From Paludisphaera soli (GTDB taxonomy: Bacteria > Planctomycetota > Planctomycetia > Isosphaerales > Isosphaeraceae), in the NCBI RefSeq assembly GCF_011064595.1, contig NZ_JAALJI010000031.1, forward strand, positions 1-64,000: DNA of 64,000 nucleotides. The letters are read 5' to 3'. Positions 43,083-51,555 of this stretch are shown here, in pieces. Numbering within the stretch: position 1 is the first letter of the stretch; each line of letters starts with the position of its first letter. Below the pieces are notes generated by a model, which was given only the letters and a program-made list of their open reading frames with translations, was not told where the DNA came from and ran no database searches. Position numbers and translations under genes: made by a program.

Positions 43083-46000
43083 TCAGTCCACGAAGAGGAA
43101 CTCGCTGGTGTTGAGGAGCATGCGGCAGAAGTTCGCCGTCCCGTGGCTCGCGAGATACTCGGCCCACGCGCCGGCCTCGTCGCTCTCCGGCGGACGGCCG
43201 AGGACCAAGTCGAAGGCGACCGCGACCCGCGCCCGGGCGTCGGCGGCGAGCCCGTCGACGCGGCGGGCGAGATGCTCGGACTGACGGATCAGGAACGGGT
43301 CGTTGAGCAAGGCGAGGGCCTGGAGCGGGGTGACCGACGCGTTCCGCGCCGGGGTCAACTGCGAGGCGTCCGCGGCGTCGAAGACGTCCATGAACGGATC
43401 GGGGAGCGTCCGGAAGAGGAAGCGATACACGCTCCGCCGCCCGGCGCCGGGCGCGTCCCAGTCATAGGAAGCGTATTCGACGGTGGGCGTGACGTGCACG
43501 CCCGGCCCCAGGGTGAAGTGGCGGATCGACGGCCCACCCATCGTCGCGTCGAGCCGCCCCGCGACGGCGAGGACCGCGTCGCGGATCGACTCGGCGTCGA
43601 GCCGGGTGCGGTTCATCCGCCAGAGGAGCCTGTTGTCGCCGTCGACCGCCGCCTTCCCCGCATCGTGCCGCGACGCTTGGCGGTAGGCGGCGGAAGTGAC
43701 GATGAGGCGATCGAGCGACTTGAGCGACCCCCCTCCCTCGCGGAACGTCCAGGCCAGCCAGTCGAGCAGCTCGGGATGAGTCGGCGCGGCGCCCATGCGG
43801 CCGAAGTCGTTGGGGGTGTCGACGAGGCCGCGGCCGAAATGGGCCTGCCAGGCGCGGTTGACGATCGACCGCCAGGTCAGCGGATTCGCTTCCTCGGACA
43901 ACCATTTCGCCAGGGCGATGCGGCGGTCCGATTCCTTGGGCAGGTCGAACCGGGACTCCAGCCCGGCCACGCACCCGAGCGCCCCGGGGACGGCCGGCGC
44001 CCCCGGGTTGCGGATGTCCCCTCGCTTCAGGACGAACACTGGACGAGGCTCCGCGACGGGCTTGTGGCTGCCGTCCGGCGTGAACTGGCTCGCCGCGGCG
44101 TAGACCGAGCGGGCCGGTGGGAGCGCGGCGATTCGACGATCCAGGTACTCGGCCAGATGGATGGCCCCGAGCTCGCGACGTTGCTCGGGCGTTCGGCGCT
44201 CGGGCGGGATTTCCAGCAGGGCGACGATCGGGCCGGGGAGCGAGCCCACGCGCGCCGGGCGGGGGGCGGAGGCGACCGAGATCCGGAAGCGGCCGATCGC
44301 ATGGCCGGCGGGGTAGGTCTGCCGCAGGACGAAGCGGAGCCTGACGCCACCGCCCGCCCCGCCCACGTCCTCGCGGAACTCGAAGACCCCTTCGTGCGGC
44401 TTGCCGACCTCGGGATGGATCCCCCACGCGGTCTTCGTGTCGCCATCGACGGCCCCCGCGATCCCCCAGCCGGGCTGGTCGTAATCGGACGCGGCCCTCG
44501 CGATCGGGGCGGGCCGCCAGTCGTCGGGGGCGGCCGACGACGCCTGGAAGACCTCGACGTCGGTCAGGTGGAGGTTGCCGTTCGCGTTCCGGCCGGGGCC
44601 GCCGCTCGGGAGTCGCTCGTCGGGGAGCAGTTCCAGCCGGAACGCGGTGATTCCGACGAGGTCGGTCCTCGCGGTGATCGTGTAGGTCTGCTCGGCCGGG
44701 GAGGGCCCCTCCGCCAGGATCGATCGATCGGGCTGGATCGTCAGGGACGTCCCGGCCTCGGCCTTCAGCTCCGGGGAGATCAGGGGCGACCAGGGGATCC
44801 TCGGACCCCGGAGCTCGGCCGCCCAGGCGGCGACCTCGGCCTGGATCGCGTCGCCCTGGAGCGAGGCCAAGAGTTCCGGGTCGCCGGACGCGAGGGCTTT
44901 CCGGCGCTCGGTCAGCTCGCGGCGAAGCCGGTGGACCTCGGGGTCTGGGTCGTACGTCCGATCTGCCCGGCCCACTCCGGCGAACACGGCCTGGAGTCCG
45001 TAGTATTCGGCCTGGCTGATCGGGTCGAACTTGTGGTCGTGGCAGCGGGCGCAGTGGACCGTGCTGCTGACGAACGTGGACATCACCGTAGCCACCATGT
45101 CGTCGCGATCGAGGTAATGGCCGACCTGCCGGTCCAGGCTGTCCTCGCGGATGTCGCGCAGCGAGCTCTCGTCCCAGGGGCCGGCCGCCAGGAAGCCGAG
45201 CGCCGGGGTCAGCTCCGGCTCGTCGGGATAGAGGGCGTCGGCGGCCACCTGCTCGCGGACGAATCGCGCGTACGGCTTGTCGCGGTTGAACGAATCGATG
45301 AGGTAGTCTCGATACGGCCAGGCGTTGGGGCGGATCCGATCCTGGTCGTGGCCGTGGGTCTCGGCGAAGTGGGCCAGGTCCATCCAGCGCCGGGCCCAAC
45401 GTTCGCCATAATGCGGGCTGGCTAGCAGGCGATCGACGAGGCGTTCGTAGGCGTCGGCCGCGGGGTCGGCGAGGAACGCCGCGATCTCCTCCGGCAACGG
45501 CGGGAGGCCGATCAGGTCGAAGGTCGCGCGGCGGATCAGCGTCCGGCGATCGGCCTCGTCCGAAGGCGACAGCCCCTCGCGACGAAGCCGATCCAGGAGG
45601 AAGGCGTCGATGGGATTCCTGGCCCGACCTCGGTCGGCCCCGTCGAGTTCGGGGACGGCGGGCGGCTCGATCGGACGGAGCGCCCAGCCGCCTTTCGCGG
45701 CTTCTACGCTGCCGGGCTCGGAAGCGTCCCTCGGGTCGAAGGCCCCCTGCTCGATCCAGCGGCGGAGGTCCGCGATCGCAGCTTCGGGAAGCTTTCCCTT
45801 GGGGGGCATCGGCTCGACCTCGGCGTCAGCCCCCTGCTCGACCGCGAGGATCAAGAGGCTCTCGTCGGGGAGGCCCGGAGCGACCGCCGGGCCCGAGTCG
45901 CCCCCGGCGCGGGCCGCCTCGCGGTCGTCGAGTCGGAGGCCCCCCTTGGCCTTCGCGGCCTCGGTCGAGTGGCAGGGATAGCAGTGCTCGATCAGGACCG

Positions 46001-46121
46001 GCCGCACCCTGGCCTCGAAGAAGTCGCGCGAGGCCGCGTCGTCGGCCCGCGCCGCTGTGACGCAGGAGACGAGGAGCAACCCCCAGCATCGCAAGGCGTT
46101 CCGGTTTCCCAATCCTCGCAT
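43083..46121 (-). CDS. PSD1-type protein: cytochrome C, DUF1549, DUF1553
   Basis: About 1012 residues from ATG 46121; an ATG at 46154 adds 11 residues. A signal peptide (CWGLLLVSCVTAARA) precedes a planctomycete cytochrome domain with haem motif CYPCH. A DUF1549 domain follows (AFLLDRLRREGLSPSDEADR, RWARRWMDLAHFAETHGHDQ), then a central concanavalin-like region and a C-terminal DUF1553 domain (NPLTWRSIVNRAWQAHFGRG, TPLQALALLNDPFLIRQSEH). It is predicted to be exported and to bind haem. Together with the downstream DUF1501 gene it forms the standard pair, suggested to work in polysaccharide breakdown. Confidence 0.92.
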   Translation of the reverse strand: MRGLGNRNALRCWGLLLVSCVTAARADDAASRDFFEARVRPVLIEHCYPCHSTEAAKAKGGLRLDDREAARAGGDSGPAVAPGLPDESLLILAVEQGADAEVEPMPPKGKLPEAAIADLRRWIEQGAFDPRDASEPGSVEAAKGGWALRPIEPPAVPELDGADRGRARNPIDAFLLDRLRREGLSPSDEADRRTLIRRATFDLIGLPPLPEEIAAFLADPAADAYERLVDRLLASPHYGERWARRWMDLAHFAETHGHDQDRIRPNAWPYRDYLIDSFNRDKPYARFVREQVAADALYPDEPELTPALGFLAAGPWDESSLRDIREDSLDRQVGHYLDRDDMVATVMSTFVSSTVHCARCHDHKFDPISQAEYYGLQAVFAGVGRADRTYDPDPEVHRLRRELTERRKALASGDPELLASLQGDAIQAEVAAWAAELRGPRIPWSPLISPELKAEAGTSLTIQPDRSILAEGPSPAEQTYTITARTDLVGITAFRLELLPDERLPSGGPGRNANGNLHLTDVEVFQASSAAPDDWRPAPIARAASDYDQPGWGIAGAVDGDTKTAWGIHPEVGKPHEGVFEFREDVGGAGGGVRLRFVLRQTYPAGHAIGRFRISVASAPRPARVGSLPGPIVALLEIPPERRTPEQRRELGAIHLAEYLDRRIAALPPARSVYAAASQFTPDGSHKPVAEPRPVFVLKRGDIRNPGAPAVPGALGCVAGLESRFDLPKESDRRIALAKWLSEEANPLTWRSIVNRAWQAHFGRGLVDTPNDFGRMGAAPTHPELLDWLAWTFREGGGSLKSLDRLIVTSAAYRQASRHDAGKAAVDGDNRLLWRMNRTRLDAESIRDAVLAVAGRLDATMGGPSIRHFTLGPGVHVTPTVEYASYDWDAPGAGRRSVYRFLFRTLPDPFMDVFDAADASQLTPARNASVTPLQALALLNDPFLIRQSEHLARRVDGLAADARARVAVAFDLVLGRPPESDEAGAWAEYLASHGTANFCRMLLNTSEFLFVD

Positions 46122-46244
46122 CCGATCCGCCCCTTCAAGATTCGATGTGGCCACCGACTCGGGGCCATGTTACCCCCTCCTCACCTCGCCCACACGCTCA
46201 TTCGCCGAAACGGCCGGCCGAGGCCCAGCCCGGCGCGGCGGGAA

Positions 46245-47621
46245 TCACTCCGCCTTCGAGACCCGGACGAGCACCCGACCGTATCGGGTCAATCGGGGCG
46301 TCCCGCGGTCGGTCACGCTGAGCAGGATCGGGATCGACTCTCCGGCGAACTCGGGACCGATGACGAGCCTCGCCAGCTTCTGGTCCGCCCCTTCGATGAC
46401 GATCCGGCGATCGCTCGCCGGGAACGTCGGGTAGACCCGCCAGCGAACTTCGAGGTCGTCGCCGTCGGGATCGCTCGATCCGCCGGCGTCGAGGTCGATG
46501 TCCTCCCCGGGGTCGATGCGACGCTCGCGGTCGCCGGCGATCCGCACGATCGGCGGGTGGTTGGCTCCGGAGGACGGCCGGACGCACCAGTCCAGCCGGG
46601 CCTGGAAATCGGCCTGGAACGCCGGCCGCCAGCGATAGACCGACGACATCCGGGCGTCGGGGTCGCGCGAGACATCGAGGTCCGACTCGGGGACGTCGGT
46701 CAGCCGCCGGCCCTCGCCTTCGAACCGCCCTCCCCAACTCCCAAGGTCGAGGCGATCCGGGTCGCCGAGCCCGTTGGGGACCAGCGCCAGGAACGACGGG
46801 GTGTCGCCCTCCTTGATGCCGCGGACCGGGCCGAGGGTGGAGGACCAGATGTCGCCGCCGCGATAGTCCGGGTACAGGTCGCCCAGGGGACCGTGGCCGT
46901 GGATGTTCTCGCGGACCCATGCCGACGAGGCCAGCTCGGCGTCGCCGCCGCGATACATCCCGCGGTAGGCGCGGCGCTGGGTGATCGTGAAGAGTTCGGA
47001 GAACTGGTCGCGGATCCAGGGCCCCGTCGAATCCTGGTCGCCGATCGCGTGGACCCGGAGCTTCGCGAGGAATCGACCGGCCTCGCCAGGGCTCCGCCGC
47101 CGCCGGACCGTGTCGAGGGCCTGGGCTAGGTCGGCGGTCCCTCCCCAGACGACGACCCACACCGGACGAGGGTCCGGCCGATCGATCACGCGGATCAGCC
47201 AATCGGACGCCTCGGTCTCCTTCCCCTCCCCGACGCTCGTCCCGACGGCCGCCTTCAGCCCGGCGATCGGCTGACCCGCCTTGACGACTTCGCGCAGGCG
47301 CTGGGCCGGCGGATAGCGGGGGTCGTGAAGGACCAGGTTGGGCCGGACCCGCTCGTAGGCGTCGACGACGCGTCGGATCAGGTCGGGGCGGACGGATTGG
47401 CCGTGTCCCAGGTTCGACGAGGCGATCAGGCCCTCGACGTCGAACTCGTTCGTGTAGAGCATCAGGCGGATGAGCGACTGGCCGTCGTCGGGCTCGGCCT
47501 CGCCGGCGGTCAGGCTGCTGACGTCGGTGAGGACCACCAGCCGGGTCCGTTGCGGGGATGATTCCGCTCGAACCGCGACCGTCCAGGCGAGCGCGAGCAG
47601 GACGGCGATCGGGATCTTCAT
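46245..47621 (-). CDS. DUF1593 exported nucleoside-hydrolase-like protein
   Basis: 458 residues. A signal peptide (IPIAVLLALAWTVAVRA) is followed by RLVVLTDVSSLTAGEAEPDD, GLIASSNLGH, VWVVVWGGTADLAQALDTV and HAIGDQDSTGPWIRDQF, the DUF1593 domain, which resembles nucleoside hydrolases. The C-terminus is an Ig-like strand domain (DAGGSSDPDGDDLEVRWRVY). Family members occur with carbohydrate-degrading enzymes and are often secreted. Substrate unknown. It lies 28 bases after the aldo/keto reductase gene on the same strand. Confidence 0.85.
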   Translation of the reverse strand: MKIPIAVLLALAWTVAVRAESSPQRTRLVVLTDVSSLTAGEAEPDDGQSLIRLMLYTNEFDVEGLIASSNLGHGQSVRPDLIRRVVDAYERVRPNLVLHDPRYPPAQRLREVVKAGQPIAGLKAAVGTSVGEGKETEASDWLIRVIDRPDPRPVWVVVWGGTADLAQALDTVRRRRSPGEAGRFLAKLRVHAIGDQDSTGPWIRDQFSELFTITQRRAYRGMYRGGDAELASSAWVRENIHGHGPLGDLYPDYRGGDIWSSTLGPVRGIKEGDTPSFLALVPNGLGDPDRLDLGSWGGRFEGEGRRLTDVPESDLDVSRDPDARMSSVYRWRPAFQADFQARLDWCVRPSSGANHPPIVRIAGDRERRIDPGEDIDLDAGGSSDPDGDDLEVRWRVYPTFPASDRRIVIEGADQKLARLVIGPEFAGESIPILLSVTDRGTPRLTRYGRVLVRVSKAE

Positions 47622-47648
47622 GGGCCACTTCCGGTCGAACGTTCGGAG

Positions 47649-48644
47649 CTACCGCCCGGCCCAGCGGGCGACCTCGGGCGTGTAGCGTTCACCGGCCGCC
47701 GCGCCGGGCGGGAAGGCGGCGTCGAGCCGCGCTAGATCGTCGGGAGACAGCGAGACGCCCTCGGCCGCCAGGTTCTCTTCCAGGTGCGTGCGACGTTTCA
47801 TACCGGGGATCGGGATCACGTCCGCGCCTCGCGAGAGCACCCAGGCGAGGGCGATCTGGGCGGGCGTCGCGCCATGAGATTGGGCGATCTCCTCTAGGGG
47901 CCGCAGGAGTTCCAGGTTGGCCGCGAGATTCTCGCCAGCGAACCGAGGGTTGTCCGCCCGCCAGTCACCCTCGGCGATGCGGTCGCGGCCGGTCACGGCT
48001 CCGGTCAGGAAACCTCGGCCCAGCGGGCTGAACGGTACGAAGGCCACGCCCAGCTCGCGACAGGTCGGCAGCACCTCGGCCTCGGGTTCGCGGGTCCAGA
48101 GCGAATACTCGGACTGGAGGGCCGTGATCGGATGGACGGCGTGGGCCCGGCGAAGGGTGGCTGCCGAGACCTCCGAGAGCCCCAGGCATCGGACCTTCCC
48201 GGCGGCCGCCAGCTCGGCCATCGCGCCGATCGATTCCTCGACCGGAACGTCGGGATCGAGCCGGTGCAGGTAGTACAGGTCGATGATGTCGGTCCGCAGC
48301 CGCCGCAGGCTCGCCTCGCAGGCCGCCCGGATGCGACCCGGTCGTCCGTCCACGCCGACGACCTCCGCGCCGTCCGGCGCCGTCCGCTTCACCCAGCCCG
48401 TCTTGGTGGCGAGCACGAACTCCGGGCGCCGGGATTCGAGCGTGCGGCCGATGAGCGACTCGTTGTGGCCGTCGCCGTAGGAATCGGCGGTGTCGATCAG
48501 GTTGACGCCGAGGTCGAGGGCTCGATGCAACGTCGCCGCGGATTCGATTTCGTCGGCCGGGCCGTAAGAGCCCGACATGCCCCAGCACCCCAGCCCGATC
48601 GCCGAGACGCGGAGCCCGCTCGACCCCAGATCTGTTCGCCGCAT
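47649..48644 (-). CDS. Aldo/keto reductase
   Basis: 331 residues from ATG 48644; upstream in-frame sequence to 48689 looks non-native. It opens [20 protein letters not shown] and contains the catalytic Asp-Tyr pair in [14 protein letters not shown], Lys in LATKTGW and His in [11 protein letters not shown], the Asp-Tyr-Lys-His tetrad of the family. A C-terminal NADPH-binding segment ([14 protein letters not shown]) is typical of the YakC/Tas-like branch. It is cytoplasmic. The physiological substrate is unknown. Confidence 0.92.
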   Translation of the reverse strand: MRRTDLGSSGLRVSAIGLGCWGMSGSYGPADEIESAATLHRALDLGVNLIDTADSYGDGHNESLIGRTLESRRPEFVLATKTGWVKRTAPDGAEVVGVDGRPGRIRAACEASLRRLRTDIIDLYYLHRLDPDVPVEESIGAMAELAAAGKVRCLGLSEVSAATLRRAHAVHPITALQSEYSLWTREPEAEVLPTCRELGVAFVPFSPLGRGFLTGAVTGRDRIAEGDWRADNPRFAGENLAANLELLRPLEEIAQSHGATPAQIALAWVLSRGADVIPIPGMKRRTHLEENLAAEGVSLSPDDLARLDAAFPPGAAAGERYTPEVARWAGR

Positions 48645-48848
48645 GAGGATCCTCCGTCGTTCGGAGCCGACGCGTCGGTCGACCAGCACCGGACCTCCAG
48701 GCTAGAGCATCCGGGGGCCTCAGGATAGCCTCCCCTTCGCCGTCGCGGGCCCGGCGGCTTGTCTCGGCCCGTGCAGTTGCGATACTCGTCGTGGTCCGGC
48801 GACGGTCCGAGACGGGATCGGCGGGACCGACCCTGGAGGAGGCTGGAA

Positions 48849-50078
48849 ATGGACGAGTCGTGGGATCCTTCGACGCGTTCCCTGGACCGACGATCGTTCC
48901 TCGGCGCCGCGGGCCTGGGGCTCTGCGCGGGCTCGCTCGCCGCCTCGCGGGCCGCCGGGGGTTCGGACCCCGGTCCCCTCCCCTGCCCGCTCGAAGCCTG
49001 GCGGAAGGGGCCCGTCGTCCTCGGCCGCGAGGGCGGCCCCGGCGACGGCTGGGTGCAGAACTTCACCTGCGCGGCCGAGCCTGGCGAGGGAGGACGCTGG
49101 CGGATCTGGTACTCGCTGACCGATCCCAAGTCCCGATACAACATCGCCGTGGCCGAGGGAGTCCCGGGCGAACGCATGGAGCGGCGGATCGCCGTGCTCT
49201 CCACCGGCGATCCCCAGGACGCCTCCTTCGCGATCGGCAACTTGCCGGCCGGGTGGAACCCGGTCCAGCCCGTCTACCTTCGACTCCCGGACGGCCGCCA
49301 CCGACTCTATTTCTGGGCCCATGGCCCGCAGGTCGGCCGCTACCTGGCCGCCGAGAGCGACGACGGCCGGCGCTTTCGCGTGCTCGACCCGGACCGGCCT
49401 TGCCTCTATCACCTCAACGACCGCGCGGTCGGGGGCGAGGCGGCCGTCGCGGCCGGGCTGGTCGGCCAGGCCCGCAAGGTCGCCGTGCTAGCGAAGGGCG
49501 AATCCGCCGTCCCGGCCCGACTCATCTCGAACGACGTCGTCGACGTCTACCCCCTCCCCGGGGGCGGATACGAGATGTACTCGGTGGGCCTGATCGAGGT
49601 GCCGAAGGACGACCCCCGCTACATCGCCCATGACAACGCACCCGGCTGGGTCCGGGTGATCGACCGACGCACCAGCGAGGACGGCCTGGAATGGTCCGAG
49701 CCCCGCCGCGTGCTGATCCCGGACGAGCACGACCCCGTCGACCAGCAATTCTACTATCTGTCGGTCACCCGCACCGATCGCGGCCTGGTGGGGATGCTCG
49801 GGCACTACCGCGTGCAGGCCCAGACGATGGACCTGGAATGGTGCTTCTCCCAGGACGGCCTGAACTGGGAGAGGCCGCTTCGTCGAGCCTGGATCCCCCG
49901 AGGAAAGCCGGGCGAGCCGGACAGCTTCGGGATCTACGCTCCGCAATCCCTGGTCCAGCACGAGGGCCGGTGGTGGCTCTTTTACACCGGCGTCAACTCG
50001 TCCCACAACGGCAAGGAGGCGCACGACGAGCCGGGGAGCGTGGTGATGGCCGCCTCCTGCGAGTCCATCTGGGCCTAG
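48849..50078 (+). CDS. Tat-exported glycosidase-like beta-propeller protein
   Basis: 409 residues from ATG 48849, preceded by GGAGGAGGC. The N-terminus DRRSFLGAAGLGLCAGSLAA is a twin-arginine signal. The body shows repeated beta-propeller blades with W/Y-rich strands (RWRIWYSLTDPKSRYNIAVA, HRLYFWAHGPQVGRYLAAES, QSLVQHEGRWWLFYTGVNSS), like GH43/GH32-type five-bladed propellers. Catalytic residues cannot be assigned by eye. It is probably periplasmic and involved in carbohydrate handling. The neighbouring genes run on the opposite strand. Confidence 0.7.
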   Translation: MDESWDPSTRSLDRRSFLGAAGLGLCAGSLAASRAAGGSDPGPLPCPLEAWRKGPVVLGREGGPGDGWVQNFTCAAEPGEGGRWRIWYSLTDPKSRYNIAVAEGVPGERMERRIAVLSTGDPQDASFAIGNLPAGWNPVQPVYLRLPDGRHRLYFWAHGPQVGRYLAAESDDGRRFRVLDPDRPCLYHLNDRAVGGEAAVAAGLVGQARKVAVLAKGESAVPARLISNDVVDVYPLPGGGYEMYSVGLIEVPKDDPRYIAHDNAPGWVRVIDRRTSEDGLEWSEPRRVLIPDEHDPVDQQFYYLSVTRTDRGLVGMLGHYRVQAQTMDLEWCFSQDGLNWERPLRRAWIPRGKPGEPDSFGIYAPQSLVQHEGRWWLFYTGVNSSHNGKEAHDEPGSVVMAASCESIWA

Positions 50079-50160
50079 CCGCGCCGACCTCGCGGGCCGC
50101 CCGCCTCGGGCCGCCGGGAGTATCGTCCCGGGGTCGAGGGGGCGGATCGGCGAGGGTTGG

Positions 50161-51048
50161 TCACTTCTTCGCGGGGCCGGTCTCGATCGGCGTGTCGTCG
50201 ACGTTGCCCCAGTCGGCCCAGCTCTCGTAATAGTTCCGGGCGGGGTGGCCGAGGCGCTCGAAGACGAAGGCGTCGACCGAAGCCCGGCCGCCCCCCTGGC
50301 AGTGCGTGATGACCGGCTCGCCCGGCCGGACCCCGGCCTTCTCGAGCTTCGCGCGAAGCTCCTCGACGGGGAGGAACTTCCCCTCGGGCGTGACGAATCC
50401 CTGCCATTCCAGGTGGCACGCCTCCGGGATATGGCCCCCGCGACGCGACTTCTTGTCCTCGCCCGTGTATTCGGCCTCGGTCCGGGCGTCGATGATCCGC
50501 ATCGACTTCGCGTCGATCGCGGAGAGCACCTCGGCGCGGGAGGCCCGGCGACCGGGCCGGAATTTCACCGAGAAGGCCAGGGGCTCGACCGCGGGGACCT
50601 CGACGGCGACGGGCCGACCTTCGGCCGCCCAGGCCGGGAAGCCGCCGTCGACGAGCCCGACCCGATCGACGCCCAGGTAGCCGAGAAGCCACCAGAGACG
50701 GGCGGCGTCGAGCTGACGTTTGGCGTCGTAGACGAGGACCTTCGTCTCGGGGCCGATCCCCAGCGGCCGGATCCAGTCCTCCCAGGCGGTCCGGTCGGTC
50801 AGAGCGCCGGGCTTGGCCGCCATCGCCTCGACGGCCTTCGCATCGACCCAGACGGCGCCCGGGATGTGGCCCTTGTCGTAATCGGGTCGAGGACGGGCGT
50901 CGATCAACCGCAGGTTCGGCTCTCCCAGGCGAGCCTGAAGCTCCTCGAAGCCGACGAGGGTCGCCGCCGATGCGGGGGCCTCGCCGTCGTCGATCAGGGA
51001 AACCGGCAGGAGCATCAACGCCAGGGATTGGAGGATGGTCAGAAGCAT
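50161..51048 (-). CDS. Exported rhodanese-type sulfurtransferase
   Basis: 295 residues with an N-terminal hydrophobic signal (LLTILQSLALMLLPVSLI). Two rhodanese domains follow. The first (RLIDARPRPDYDKGHIPGAV) has Asp instead of Cys at its active loop (VLVYDAKRQLDAARLWWLLG). The second (MRIIDARTEAEYTGEDKKSR) carries the active Cys in VITHCQGGGRASVDAF. This is the thiosulfate/3-mercaptopyruvate sulfurtransferase plan. The CQGGGR loop favours thiosulfate sulfurtransferase over the CGSGxT form. Its location would be periplasmic. Confidence 0.88.
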   Translation of the reverse strand: MLLTILQSLALMLLPVSLIDDGEAPASAATLVGFEELQARLGEPNLRLIDARPRPDYDKGHIPGAVWVDAKAVEAMAAKPGALTDRTAWEDWIRPLGIGPETKVLVYDAKRQLDAARLWWLLGYLGVDRVGLVDGGFPAWAAEGRPVAVEVPAVEPLAFSVKFRPGRRASRAEVLSAIDAKSMRIIDARTEAEYTGEDKKSRRGGHIPEACHLEWQGFVTPEGKFLPVEELRAKLEKAGVRPGEPVITHCQGGGRASVDAFVFERLGHPARNYYESWADWGNVDDTPIETGPAKK

Positions 51049-51167
51049 GGCCGCGTCACTCTCCTCGCAAAGGTTCGTCGCGATTCCGAATCACGACCCG
51101 GAACGGCGATCCTGCGAGCCCGCAGGAGCACGGGATTGTCGCGCCATGGTCGCCCGAGTAATATCGG

Positions 51168-51183
51168 ATGTCAATATCGACAT
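51168..51183. promoter_or_regulatory. PadR-type operator ATGT-N8-ACAT
   Basis: ATGT-CAATATCG-ACAT lies 15 bases before the padR start. It matches the ATGT-N8-ACAT consensus reported for PadR regulators, so the gene is probably autoregulated and the efflux operon with it. Confidence 0.6.
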
Positions 51184-51198
51184 TGGAGATCGGAAGCC

Positions 51199-51555
51199 GT
51201 GAGCGAGCTGTTGACCCGGATCTTCTTCGGCGGTTTCGTGCGGATGCACGTGCTCTACCACGCCGTGCGGGAGCCGATCTACGGGGTCGAGATGATGGAG
51301 GAACTGGCCCGGCACGGCTACGAGGTGGGCCCGGGCACCCTCTACCCGATGCTCCACCAGCTGGAGCAGGCCGGCTATCTCGTCTCTCAAGCCGAGGTCG
51401 TCGGCGGCAAGCAGCGGAAATACTACCGGGCCACCGACGAGGGGTCGCAGGCGCTCGAGGACGCGAAGGCGAGGCTCCGCGAGCTGGTCAAGGAGGTCCT
51501 CCACGACGACCCGCCCACGCCTTCGATCCGACCGAGCCCCGCGCCTGACGAATGA
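51199..51555 (+). CDS. PadR-family transcriptional regulator
   Basis: 118 residues from GTG 51199. The winged helix reads MHVLYHAVREPIYGVEMMEE, then EVGPGTLYPMLHQLEQAGYL and GGKQRKYYRATDEGSQALED, the PadR signature. PadR proteins repress nearby detoxification and efflux genes and release DNA on binding a small molecule. The stop overlaps the start of the RND permease gene (ATGA), and a PadR-like operator precedes it, so it probably controls the whole efflux operon. Long upstream extension of the frame is spurious. Confidence 0.88.
   Translation: MSELLTRIFFGGFVRMHVLYHAVREPIYGVEMMEELARHGYEVGPGTLYPMLHQLEQAGYLVSQAEVVGGKQRKYYRATDEGSQALEDAKARLRELVKEVLHDDPPTPSIRPSPAPDE

Noticed and set aside
43143-45425. 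760-codon plus-strand frame opposite the PSD1 gene
   Set aside because: The minus strand encodes the haem motif, DUF1549 and DUF1553 in order, while the plus frame is Gly/Arg-rich without features.
50245-51198. Long upstream extension of the padR frame
   Set aside because: The extension lies opposite the rhodanese gene and reads as shadow sequence. The PadR domain begins at GTG 51199, right after its operator.
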